64,000 nt of DNA, from positions 318,147,925 through 318,211,924 of the forward strand of contig CM041776.1 in assembly GCA_023374045.1 (NCBI GenBank). Reading direction: 5' to 3'. Made by a program: the position numbers and the translations under genes. The DNA comes from Limonium bicolor (lineage: Eukaryota > Streptophyta > Magnoliopsida > Caryophyllales > Plumbaginaceae). Of the stretch, positions 43,301 to 54,396 are shown piece by piece. Positions within the stretch are counted from its first letter, which is position 1. Every line of letters starts with the position of its first letter. A model generated the notes under the pieces. The model was given only the letters and a program-made list of their open reading frames with translations. It was not told where the DNA came from and made no database searches.

Positions 43301-43846
43301 TTAAAGATGTATGCAATTGTTTTGATCTCCCAAAGGAACGGGGACCAGAGTGTCCATCGCGACCGGTTCTGCGGGATCACAGTGTATATGTACTCAACAT
43401 GGGTCTCGAACCCATGAAGAGATGGAAAAGGAATTTCTGGTTGATATACATGCTATGACATGTTGTGTGGTATGTGTAATAATTATTATTTTGGACCTTG
43501 AGTCCTAATGTGATTAAATTCCGGAAGTGGTATGTTATCAAGACCTATGTGTCTAAAGGATGTTGTGTTATCAAGACCACGAGTCTAAATGTTGTTATGT
43601 TACCCAGACCAAGAGTCAAAGGGTTGTTATACATGTGCAAATGTTGTTAAGGTAGCCGGATCATCAAGTCCGAGATTACTATGTAAGTATGTTATATATA
43701 TATGGATGTGGATGTGTTACCCGGACCGTCAAGTCCGAGGTTGTAATGTAAAGTATGTTTGTTATGGAAGTTTATGTTGCAAGTAATCCCGGTGTTCTAA
43801 TTCAAATGATGCTAGGGAAGTGTGAACTTCGAGGACGAAGTTCTTT
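40400..43846 (+). other. Non-coding internal domain of an LTR element (LARD-like), partial
   Basis: About 3.4 kb without any recognisable gag or pol frame leads directly into a Tekay/Del-type polypurine tract and a 4.1-kb LTR. Large LTRs around a non-coding interior are the definition of LARD elements. A near copy of the tract, CTTATAAGGGGGGTAGAG, occurs at 42315-42332. The 5' LTR and primer-binding site are not found, and the calmodulin-like gene lies where they would be, so the element is 5'-truncated. The left border is a guess. AT-rich runs at 42613-42633 are a microsatellite. Confidence 0.5.
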
Positions 43847-43860
43847 TAAGGGGGGTAGAT
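43831..43860 (+). other. Polypurine tract of the Tekay/Del-type element
   Basis: GAGGACGAAG, TTCTTTTAAGGGGGG and TAGAT directly precede the LTR start TGAAATACCCC. This arrangement is characteristic of plant chromoviruses of the Tekay/Del clade. Confidence 0.85.
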
Positions 43861-46800
43861 TGAAATACCCCAAACCTTAATATGTTAATTAACTATGTAA
43901 TTATATTTTTTTAAGGCTAATTAAGTCCTTAAGATTATTGGTGAAGAAATAAAAACCAAAAAGAATAAGAAAATGCGTAAAAGTCACAAAACGTGAAACC
44001 GCGTATTTAATTATTTTAGGAGGTACATAACCTTCGTTAGAGTGATAAATGTATTTTTATACCTTAATTACACATTAATAACATGTGGGAAAATTCCGGA
44101 AGAAAACGGATTCAAACCATGCGTAAAAACACTAATGGAGTCCTAAAACGCGTTTTTCGAGAAAATCCGGAAACGTGATTTTAAACAGTTAAATGACCCC
44201 GTAAAAATAATAGTTGATTATGTAACAATAATTAAACATTAATGGGAGTATAATAACCATTAAAATTAAATAAAAGAAAATTCCAGAAAACGGACCCGTT
44301 AGTGAATAGTACTAAAACCGGGTAAATTAATGGGCGTTTTCTGTAAAAGACGAAAAACGACCCGGGCTGTTATTTAATGTGGGCCGGTTTTAATTAATAT
44401 GTATACACTCATTAATAGCTTGCTAGCTATTAAGTAATGAGAGGACAAATAAGTAAATAAAGCAAATAGTATAAAGTAAAAAGGTAACTTAAATTACTTA
44501 CCTCTCACCTCCCTTCCTTCTTTATTCCACGTTCTTTTTCCCCAGCTCCCTGTTAACATCTTCTTCCTCCTCTGTATATTACGATTCGAGAGGGAGACTC
44601 ACAAGCCCCATCTTCAATCTCTCCTCTCTTGCTCATTTCTTCACCGAATCGTACAAAAATAGTACCGTTAGATTCGTATCGGCGAGGGCTACGTTTTCCA
44701 CCCCTCAAAGTCTTGATTCCTCCACCTTCACTTCCATGGGTGTTATGCCTTTTGAAGCTTAAGGAGTTGATTTTGACTCTCCTTCACCACCTTGATGCTC
44801 TAAGGTAAAAATATAAGCAAAAGTTCATCATTCCTAGCTTGTTCTTGCAATTTGGAAAAATTTTCCCACGTTGAAAATTTTCTTCCATTTCAGTCGGTTT
44901 CTTCATGTCCTTGTGGAGTGGTGGAACTTCGTCATTTTGATTGCCAAGCTCTCCTTTGGATACTCTAAGGTAATATCTAAGCTAGAGCCTAAAAACTAGT
45001 TCTTGAAATACTAGTTTTGTGTGGAGAACTTGAATTAATTAGGTTGTTATGTGTGTATGGGGATATGGTTGTAGTTGGCAATCTAGACCCCCTAGTGTGT
45101 TGTGAAAACAAGAAGAGAAAGATGGAGAAAAGGAAGAGGAAGAAGAGAAAGAAAAACAGAAAACAAACAAGGTAAAAGCTCACCTTGAGTTAGTTTTTAT
45201 TTGACTTGTGAATTATGTGTTAGGTTGAATTAAGAACCTTGAATTGTGGTAGTTTTGATACTATAATGTTGGTGGCTGAATGAGAGTGTCTCAATGGGTT
45301 TAAGAGTGCAAAATGAACCTAGGAACCCAAGCTAGTTATATGTGAACAAGTGGGAATTTAATGTGATTGTTAATGTCTAAACCAAACAGGTGTGAAGAAG
45401 TGTTTGTGAGCATATATGGTGTGGTGAATATGCTAAAGATGTAGGCAAGTGCTGTCAAAATTTGCCTAGGAATGGATAGATTTGGGTGTTTTATTATAAG
45501 GATGAAACTAGGTGTTTAAGAGGTGTTAAGTGAGTGGTTAAGGATTTGGAAACCAAACTAAGGAGAAGTGTGTATGAGGAGTAGAAATAATGTCAACTGA
45601 AGTGTTGGAAATGGCATTGTTTGAATGGTTTAAAGAAGAAACCAAAATCTGTTACAAGTTTTACAACAAAACAAGAAGAAACTAGTTAGTAAGTGTAAAA
45701 GAATCTAAGTGAAATTAACTACGATGGTGAGTGTAATTGGTGCTTGATTTAAGATGGTCTAAGTGGGTAAATAGGTACTAAAACATGTGGATTTAAGGTG
45801 GGGAAGATTGGTTAATCAAAGGGCTGAGTGAGGACCTGTAACAGAGTTAGAAAATGTAAATTTTGCAAAATCTGTAGCAGGGTCCGGGACTTAGGTCCAG
45901 GACCACGTCCCGGACCACCCCTGATTTTACCCCGAGACTTCACTACCAGCTTGGTCCGGGACTTAAGTCCTTGCCCAAGTCCCGGACCACATGTAATTTT
46001 AAGCCGAGAGATTTGCCTGCATTATGGTCCGGGACTTAACTCCTGCATGAAGTCCCGGACCAAGTGAAATAAATGGCCGAGAGTTATACCTTGTAATGGT
46101 CCGGGACTTAGGGTAAGGACCAAGTCCCGGACCACCCCCAGAATCATGCCGTGAGTATTTTAAAGGTTGTAAATGATGGGGGTTTAAATGTTAATGATGT
46201 TATAAGATGTTAAGGAGTTGTTTGGTGACTTATAAAGGTCCTGTGAAGTATAAACAAGTGTTGGAAGTGAGTGAGTAAGTTAAGGAATTATGTACACTAA
46301 GTTAAACCGAACCAACGGGATAACGGGGTGAGTACGGGAATATTAGAAGTTAACATACCGTAAAACTTTGTTGTTAATAAAACATTTGCATTACTATCAG
46401 TGTTCAAAACTACCCGGGGAGCGTGAGATGACGCGTTGGAGTGAACCCTCGGGAACACGGTAGTAACCCACGGTGACAGGTATGGTTTTCTTGCAACCTG
46501 TGTCCTACCGGATTACACCGGCTTGTATGCCAATGTGTTTTTCTGTGTGTTTGCCACCTTGCAAGATAAAGCATGTAATGAGTTTACAGTAATTCATTAT
46601 TGTGGCTTAATTAATTCCGATACCGCTTAACCTTAGTTATGTGTTAAATAATAGTTAACCGACTTTAGGTTCACATAAGAGATCGGTATTCGGAATAAAC
46701 GTCCCGACCCATGGGAACGTTCTAACTACGGCTATCCGTGCGTTAGTGTATGTTGTGATTATGTGTGGTGTATGTGGCCTGTTGGATATGTTGTTGTTGT

Positions 46801-47988
46801 TACTGGATACATTTATCCATGTTTGTTAAAAAGGGATATTACACCCCTTATGTGTCTAACCGAGTTAGTAACACTATGTGAAGTGTGTATGTGATAAGTT
46901 CCATAAGGGAACCTCTAACTAATAAGTATAGGTTATGTATGGAGAGGAATCCGGTTGTTCCGGTCGCGCGTGTTGTTTGGGAGTTAATACATATATGAGA
47001 ATTAACTCCCATCCTGGTATGTTAGGGTTGTTTTCCTTCATTGGATTTCGACCTCCCACTAGCTTTGCCAAAGCTTACCTACCCGACCTCCACATCGGGC
47101 TAGGAGGGAAATTATGTATAATGTTGGTAGGGTGTCGATGCCTAAGTTCGCTTCGACTCCCTCTTTGTTATGTTACGGTTGTTCTTCCTCCTGGAATTAC
47201 AACCACCCACAAGCTTAACCAAGGCTTACCTACCTCATCACTATTGGAGTTAGGGGGAAACTATGTATGTTGTGATCGGTCCTATATGAGGCCGCCACTC
47301 AAGTAAAGGAAATGTATGTATGTTGTGCTCGGGCTTATATTACCCCGGCATTCCCTAAATAAAGTTATATCCTCTCAGAGGAGAGAAATTAAGTTGAGTA
47401 TGTTATAAAGTGAAGTGTACTGTTATTGAGTGTGTGTGTTAATTTGTGTTTGTGCCCTATTAATGATTGTTTGCTTATAAGCATGATATGTGTGTGAGTT
47501 TGTGCATGTTTGAAATAAATCAACCGCATGCTAAGACGACAAATAGTTGTGCGTGACCCGGTAGCATGCGGGCTGCGGGATTACCATACCAGCAAAGGTG
47601 CTGACCCCCTCTGGGGGCTCCCATACTTTTCAGGTACAAGGAACTGGAAGCCGTTCGAGAGTAGGACGGGGTAGTGTTGTATGTGGTAGTCATGAGAATT
47701 GTGGATGTATTATAGGTGTAGTAAGACCGAAAATGTATCGGCGTTAGTTGGTAATTACTCGGTACAGCTGTAATGTAAGTGTATAATGACTGTTGGACAT
47801 GGAACGGGGTTTATGTGTAGTCGCTCGGGAATTTTAGTCTATCAGACCGGTACAATGTATGTATGTTAGCCTTGTTAGCCACGTAGGTGGCTAACGGCGT
47901 GTAATACCAAAGAGTTATGTGATGTTGTGAGTTATGAATTCCGCTGCGATATGTTGTTAAGTGTGTTGTTAGTTGTTGGGGTGTTACA
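43861..47988 (+). repeat. 4.1-kb 3' LTR of a Tekay/Del-type element
   Basis: It starts TGAAATACCCCAAACC after the polypurine tract and ends TTGTTGGGGTGTTACA at 47988, for 4128 bp. GTATAAAGTAA near 44469 may be the TATA element and is followed by a CT-rich stretch (44500-44650) typical of a transcription start. A four-unit palindrome array lies at 45881-46133. Near the 3' end are GCATGC words, CCCCCTCTGGGGG and TTTTCAGGTAC, which are shared with the partial LTR at the right edge of the window. ORFs within (for example 46935-47306) are not supported as genes. Confidence 0.8.
45881..46133. repeat. Four-unit palindrome array, 72-73 bp period
   Basis: GGTCCGGGACTT begins at 45881, 45953, 46026 and 46098. 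Each is closed about 12 bases later by AAGTCCCGGACC or a close variant, making four 36-bp inverted repeats. Spacers share CCGAGAG-like words. The arms are nearly invariant while the loops differ. Confidence 0.93.
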
Positions 47989-48084
47989 CTAAATTTAATG
48001 GGGTCACGTGACCCCACATGACCCCACGTAGGTCCGACCCTGCTCTTGAGAGTGAGGAGACCCATATATGTGGTACACTAGTCG

Positions 48085-48089
48085 GAGTT
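48085..48089. repeat. 5-bp target duplication of the copia element, left
   Basis: GAGTT, repeated at 53563-53567. Confidence 0.88.
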
Positions 48090-48102
48090 TGTTAGAATTA
48101 TA

Positions 48103-48340
48103 CTCCCTCCGTCCTGAATTAACCGTCCTGTTTGCTTTATGACACGTTTTTCCACTTCAATATTAAACATATAAGATAAAATAATTTTATAAAACTAAAT
48201 TTTGTAACATATAGTTTATTATGTAAGGAATCATATGCAAAACTTAAATTTTCAAAATTAATTTATCTTATATGTTAAAAATTGAAGTCAAACGATATGT
48301 CCAAATAGTAAACAGGACGGTCAATTCAGGACGGAGGGAG
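48103..48340. mobile_element. Stowaway MITE inside the copia 5' LTR
   Basis: CTCCCTCCGTCCTGAATTAA and its inverted partner end at GGACGGAGGGAG with TA on both sides. The 3' LTR has the uninterrupted site GAATTATATTTAG at 53237-53249, which directly shows insertion with TA duplication. Confidence 0.96.
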
Positions 48341-48516
48341 TATTTAGTTTCCTTGTAATTAGTTTCTTTCTTATTCTTTCTTATTCTTTCCTTCCTTATT
48401 CTTTCTGTTTCCTATTTTAGCCTAATTAATTAGTTGCCTAGCCTAATTAATTAGTTGCCAATTAATTAGTTGCCTAGCCTAATTAATTAGTTGTCTTTTC
48501 TATTCTTGCCCGCTAT

Positions 48517-48524
48517 TATATAAA
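48517..48524 (+). promoter_or_regulatory. TATA box of the copia LTR
   Basis: TATATAAA in the 5' LTR. The 3' LTR has TATATAAG at the same place (53431-53438). Confidence 0.65.
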
Positions 48525-48648
48525 GCGTGGTTTTCCTTCTCCTGTAACTCATTCTTTCTCAGCGCAAGCATATGAATAACAAAAGGCTCACATTCTCCCG
48601 TTTTCTCTAGCTATGAAATTTCTTCCTCGCTCCTTCATAAGTTCGATA

Positions 48649-48660
48649 TGGTACCAGAGC
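48649..48660 (+). other. Primer-binding site, initiator-tRNA-Met type
   Basis: TGGTACCAGAGC immediately follows the LTR. The standard copia site is TGGTATCAGAGC, so one base differs. Confidence 0.85.
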
Positions 48661-48758
48661 AAATAATTCCGATCTATCCCTACCGTATTCCGCAAATCAA
48701 TTCTCCCAACATCTCCCTCCTTCGGCTGTTCTAATTCATCGGATCTCTTCCGATTTCT

Positions 48759-51700
48759 ATGGCGAACGAAGACAGGGAAGCAGAACTAACTCGTCTGCTC
48801 ACGCAAATTCTCACCAATGTTGCCTCTTCCAGCACTGGTCCAGCTAAGCAGGACACTTCGGATCCCTATTATATCCACCCGAGCAACTACCCCGGCATGA
48901 TTATCGCCGGAAAATTCACCGGCAAAAATTTCTCCAGATGGAATAAAGCTGTTATTCTATCCCTTACTGCCAAGAATAAACTTGGATTTATCAACGGTAA
49001 GATTACTAAACCTGATTCCAAATCGAGCGAGTATGGTCAATGGGAGCGCTGTAACCGTTTGGTCCAGTCTTGGCTTGAACACACCCTAGACGATTCGATT
49101 GCTCAGAGTTTCCTTTCTACAAGTTCCGCTTATGATCAGTGGAATTAACTTGTAGCTACATATGAATCTAGCAATGGTGTCCAGCTATACCAGATCAGGC
49201 AAGCGATCAGTTCTTTGAAACATGAAAATGATACTATTACCGAATATCATATCAAATTCAAGAAACTGTGGGATGAAATGGATATGATGTATCCGACCCC
49301 TACTTGTAACTGTGAGTTGTCGAAGGAAAACCAGAAATATTACCAAGATCAGAGATTGGTGGAATTTCTCATGGGACTTCATCTTTCTTACAAGACCATT
49401 CGTGGGAACATTTTGATGATGAAGACCCTGCCTGCTATGGAACACGTCTACTCTCTTCTATTACAAGAAGAAAAACAAAACCAGATTACTACTGAAACTG
49501 AGAAAGGGAATGATTCAATGAGTTTTGCTAATCAAACCTTCAAATCAGTTTCTGATAACAGGTGGCAAGTTGAAAAAAGAAAAATCTTCATTGCAACTAC
49601 TGTAATAAAAAAGGACACCTTGAAGAAGATTGTTTCAAGAAATCTGGGAAGATAATCATATGTTCTCACTGTGGCAAGAGAGGGCATCTAGAGGATAAAT
49701 GCTTTATCAAAAAGAGGAAGATGGAAGGCAAATTTAACAGGAGCATGACTGCCAATATCAGCTTTGAGGAGGAAGATGGAAAGAACACTCTGCCTAAAGA
49801 GAATCCCCAGCTGAACATGGGCTTCACAGCGCAGCAGTTACACCAGCTCTCAGAATTACTCAGCAATCAAGGAAAATCTGCTATGTGCAGTTTTTCAGGT
49901 AATTCTTTGTGTCTTAGTGTTGCTGTGCGTAAAGATAGTTTCAGGGATTTGTGGATTCTAGATTCAGGTGCTTCAGACCATATTTGTTGTGACAAATCCA
50001 TCATGAATTCCATCAAGAAAAATGAAAATTTGAAGCGCATTAGGATGCCTGATAACCATGTTAGAGTGGTTGATTATGTTGGACAGATTCTGATATGTCC
50101 TGATTACAATCTTCGTGATGTCCTTTGTGTAGAAGGCTTCAGTTTTAACCTTCTTTCTATCCACAAGTTAGTTATCCAGTTAAATAGTCTAATTTGTTTT
50201 GGAAATGAAGGTTGTTTTGTCCAGGACCCTTTGAAGAATGATCTCTTTCAGATAGGAGTTGTCAAGGAAGGATTATACATCCTGGACAAACACCAGTTCC
50301 AGAGTTATTGCAGCAAAAAGAGGAGCACTATTTGCAACTCCATCTCTGTCATCGATGAATGGCATTGCAGGCTTGGCCATATTCCAATCGACAAGCTCAG
50401 AGGTTTAGACATTTTACATAGTATCAAACAGAAAGACATTGACAATTTCTTTTGTGAAGCTTGTAATAAATCTAAGGCTCATAGACTGCCATTTGGGAAC
50501 AACAGTATTAAAACAACACGTATTTTTTAGATGGTCCATATTGACACTTGGGGGCCTTTTCATATGGAGACACACGATGGATTCAAGTACTTTGTTACCA
50601 TTGTAGAAGATTTTAGCCGTGCTACATGGGTCTACATGATAAGACATAAGAGTGATGCTTTCAAAGTGATAAAACAGTTTATTCAATATGTAAAAACTTA
50701 GTTTTCTAAACAAATTAAGGTAATCAGATCCGACAATGCTAGAGAACTTGGAACTAGTTCTGAGGGGAGAGATTTCTTTGAGAAACATGGCATAAAACAT
50801 GAGACCACATGCCCTCATACCCCTCAGCAAAATGGGATAGCTGAGAGGAAACATAGATATCTACTCGAGATTGCTAGAGCCCTATTTTTCAAATCTAATG
50901 TTCCCCTTGAATTTTGGGGGGAATGTATTCTCCATGCTACCTTCCTGATCAATCGTCTCCCCAGCAAACCCATTAATATGAAGACACCTTATGAAGTTTT
51001 ATTCAACAAGAAGCCTGAGTATAAGCACTTGAAAATATTCGGCTGTTTGTGTTGCCACTATCACAGGCAGAATTGGAAACAAATTCAATCCCAGATCCAC
51101 AACATGTATCTACTTGGGCCAACCCATCCACCAGAAGGGATACAAGCTGCTAAATCATGAAACCAGAGAAATTTTTGTCAACCGAGATGTAATCTTCTAT
51201 GAATCCTTGTTTCCTTTCAAACATATACCAACCAATCTGGAGATTGATCTGAAGAAATACCTTCTTCCTGCTGAAATTGAAAAACTGTCTAACACCACAC
51301 CAGCAGAGTTTGCTGCTAATCAACCCACTCCTGACTCTCATCACTATGTTGATGATATTCCTGATGTTACCCATCAACACCATGATCAATCTTTATCCAC
51401 ACTAGAAGGGGAAAACGATCTAGAGGGGGATCACTACAATCCTAACGACAATGATAATTCTGACCAACACAACCCCACCGAACAAACTATTAACCAACCA
51501 ATTGATGCAAGACGATCCACACGCATCAGAAATGCTCCAGCTCACCTTCAGGATTATTTTCTGGGCACTACAAAAATGAGCACCCTAACGGATGTTATTC
51601 CATCAAGATGCATGTGTATTGAATCTCATACAGAACAAGATGTTACTGAGCCTGAGAGTTATGAAGAGGCTGCTTCCAAAGATGAATGGATCACTGCTAT

Positions 51701-53183
51701 GCACAATGAAATACAAACTCTAGAAGACAATCAAACTTGGGAACTTGTGGAACCATGTAAAGGTAGAAAACCTATTGGCAGTCGATGTGTCTACAAAGTG
51801 AAGCTTGCATCTGATGGTAGAATTGAAAGATTCAAAGCTAGAGTAGTAGCAAAGGGCTACAATCAGAAGGAAGGAATTGACTACCAGGAAACATACTCAC
51901 CTGTTGCTAAGATAACAACTGTGCGATCTATCCTTGCTATTGCTGTCAAGAGGGGCTGGGATGTTCACCAATTTAATGTGAACAACGCTCTCCTCAATGG
52001 TGACCTTGACGAGGAAGTGTATATGATTCCTCCAAAGGGTTACTTAAATGAAGGAGATAAACGAGTCTGTAGATTAAAGAAGTCCTTATACGGACTGAAA
52101 CAATCATCAAGGCAATGGAATTCTAAGCTCACCAGCTTCCTTCAGACTTTGGGTTACACCCAATCACTCAACGACTATTCCCTTTTTACCAAGAAAGAAC
52201 AAGGTCAGTCTACATATGTTCTTGTATATGTGGATGACATTCTTGCCACGGGAAACAACACGACTGAAATCCACAAGATCAAACAGGAGCTCAATACTAT
52301 TTTTAAGATCAAAGACCTCGGTTTAATACGTTTCTTTTTGGGAATGGAGTTCTTAAATACCCCAGAAGGTTTAGTCGTTACTCAGAGAAAATTCATCAGC
52401 GAGACACTTAACAAGTTTTGCCATTCTGACTGCAAACCTATTGTTGCTCCAATGGAATACAATTTGAAGGTTGATGATCAAAACAATAAATGCCTCATTA
52501 ATCATACTGTCTACCGCCAGATTGTAGGAAAATTGAACTACCTGACTAATACCAGGCCCGATTTATGCTATACATGCCAGTTCCTGAGCCAGTTTTCTAG
52601 CAGTCCTACTGAAGCTCATCTCAAAGCTGCTCACCATGCTCTCAGATACGTCAAAGGGGCTTCAGGTTTTGGACTGCTTTTGAATAACAGTGACTTAAAT
52701 GATCTAGTTGCCTATTGCGATGCTGACTAGGCAGCCTGTCCATCGACTAGAAAGTCTGTGAGTGGATATTTTATTACTCTGGGAGCTTCTCCAATTTCCT
52801 GGAAATCAAAAAAACAAAGCACTGTTGCTTTGTCTACTGTCGAAGCCGAATATAGATCCATGAGGAGACTCACGACAGAATTGGCCTGGTTAACCCGATT
52901 ACTGTCTGAATTGGAGGTGACTAGCATTGCCCCTGTTCCCATCAAATGTGATAATCAGGCAGCTGTCTATATAGCCAAAAACCCTGTTTTTCACGAAAGA
53001 ACTAAGCACATTGACTTAGACTGCCATTATGTGCGGGAGAAGCTGAAGCAAGGACTGATATCAGTCGAATTTATCCCTGGTCGATTACAACTAGCTGATC
53101 CTCTAACTAAAGTAATTACAGGGAAACAATACACTGCTATTCTTCCCCAACTGGGATTACGAGATGATATTGCCATCCGATGA
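48759..53183 (+). pseudogene. Ty1/copia gag-pol polyprotein, inactivated
   Basis: Gag starts at 48759 (MANEDREAELTRLL). After a stop at 49146 it continues to a frameshift near 49580, beyond which two zinc knuckles follow (CNYCNKKGHLEEDC and CSHCGKRGHLEDKC). The protease has LDSGASDH (49965), then the integrase zinc region WHCRLGHI...CEAC and core residues in HIDTWGPF, RSDNARE and AERKHR. RT (51114-52730 frame, entered by frameshift near 51110) shows FKARVVAKGY and YVDDILATG. RNase H has CDAD/STVEAEYRS. Stops at 49146, 50528, 50698 and 52728 each fit a C-to-T or G-to-A transition of a Gln or Trp codon. At 51975 the first RT catalytic Asp of the family motif is Asn. The protein would make particles and copy the RNA; this copy cannot. 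Confidence 0.93.
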
Positions 53184-53218
53184 CATTTCAACCCAATCTC
53201 TATGGTCTTCACCCTAGA

Positions 53219-53231
53219 GCTTGTGAGGGGG
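53219..53231 (+). other. Polypurine tract of the copia element
   Basis: The purine-rich run GCTTGTGAGGGGG directly precedes the 3' LTR start. Confidence 0.75.
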
Positions 53232-53562
53232 TGTTAGAATTATATTTAGTTTCCTTGTAATTAGTTTCTTTCTTATTCTTTCTTATTCTTTCCTTCCTTA
53301 TTCTTTCTTATTCTGTTTCCTATTTTAGCCTAATTAATTAGTTGCCTAGCCTAATTAATTAGTTGTCTAACCTAATTAATTAGTTACCTAGCCTAATTAA
53401 TTAGTTGCCTTTTCTATTCTTGCCCGCTATTATATAAGTCGTGGTTTTCCTTCTCCTGTAACTCATTCTTTCTCAGCGCAAGCATATGAATAACAAAAGG
53501 CTCACATTCTCCCGTTTTCTCTAGCTATGAAATTTCTTCCTCGCTCCTTCATAAGTTCGATA
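53232..53562 (+). repeat. Copia 3' LTR
   Basis: 331 bp, TGTTAGAATTATATTTAG to AAGTTCGATA. It differs from the 5' LTR by the MITE, by minisatellite unit arrangement and by a few substitutions (TAAAGCGTGG versus TAAGTCGTGG). Confidence 0.93.
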
Positions 53563-53567
53563 GAGTT
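53563..53567. repeat. 5-bp target duplication of the copia element, right
   Basis: GAGTT, identical to 48085-48089. Confidence 0.88.
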
Positions 53568-54396
53568 TTCCTTTACTGTTGAAAGAATGAACGGTGACTG
53601 TTGAAGATTTCCAGTGTCATTGGACCAGAACAGACCGTGGTATAGTATAGGAGGGACTACAGCTAGCAACATTTGAGGACCGTCTTCGTATTGAAGGTAC
53701 CATGTCGATATATATATACACACATCAGATTCGGGACAGTGTAGCCAAGAAATTGAGGGACCAATTTTTAACTTCGTTCAGGGTCAGGTCAGGTCGCCTA
53801 TATCACGTCAGTTTCAAGTTTAATCCAGTGAGTTTTTGCTAAGATTTGAACATTCACCTTTCCTGAAAAAACTGTGTAGCAGCAGGATTCCAAGATGCAG
53901 TCATCTCATACTTGCAAGCACTTTGAGCAAATGGTTACCTACCTGTTTTCCCAGTAAAAATATATGGAACCATTCCACTTTTAACTCTCAATAATGTGAA
54001 TGAGATATTTCACTTCAGGAAGGCTTTGTCATTCTGCGGTACTACATTACATACAGCAGGAGAGCTTGAAAAGATTGGCTGCATAATTGTATAGCACCAA
54101 TTAACCCTCAAACTTAAGAGAATCTAAGTAATTAGTCACGGTAATAGAAAAACTTTACGACCTTTACAAACAAACTAAAGAATTCTATACTTATGACCAA
54201 AAAAAACTAAAGAATTCTATACTAGCTAGAAGCATACCTGTTCTGCTCCTATCGGTAGGGTTATTTATTTATTGGTTGGTTTGTTATACGAATATTCTAA
54301 GAGAAAGGGAAAAAAAACCTTTTAGCTTGCAACCCCACAAGCTGACTATCACTCACGAGCTGTTGTTGTGTTGGTTACATGATCAGCATCACCAGT
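53568..54396. other. Downstream flank of the IQM gene; no gene seen
   Basis: Contains the 3' UTR of the IQM gene on its right side. AAGAATTCTATAC is duplicated near 54178 and 54210. Nothing else is supported. Confidence 0.45.

Larger units (their letters stand above)
48090..48648 (+). repeat. Copia 5' LTR, with Stowaway insertion
   Basis: TGTTAGAATTA...AAGTTCGATA. Without the MITE it is about 319 bp. It contains a 21-bp minisatellite made of GCCTAATTAATTAGTTGCCT-type units and a TATA box (TATATAAA, 48517-48524). Confidence 0.92.
48090..53562 (+). mobile_element. Complete but inactive Ty1/copia retrotransposon
   Basis: Two LTRs (48090-48648 with a nested Stowaway, and 53232-53562) and a GAGTT target duplication frame the element. 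A primer site TGGTACCAGAGC is directly after the 5' LTR and a purine tract GCTTGTGAGGGGG is directly before the 3' LTR. The domain order protease-integrase-RT-RNase H is that of Ty1/copia. LTRs start TG and end TA instead of the usual CA. Four premature stops and at least two frameshifts make it inactive. Confidence 0.93.

Noticed and set aside
43399..43421. Perfect pol III B-box-like GGTTCGAGACC on the minus strand
   Set aside because: It lies within a simple palindrome (CATGGGTCTCGAACCCATG). No A box or tRNA fold is visible around it.
45881..46133. CRISPR-like array (regular palindromic repeats with variable spacers)
   Set aside because: The units are inverted repeats with changing loops inside a plant LTR. 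Spacers are related to each other and there are no cas genes.
46935..47306. 123-residue ORF
   Set aside because: It lies inside the 4.1-kb LTR, shows no domain, and contains two similar non-coding repeat blocks (TTGTTTTCCTTCA.. and TTGTTCTTCCTCC..).
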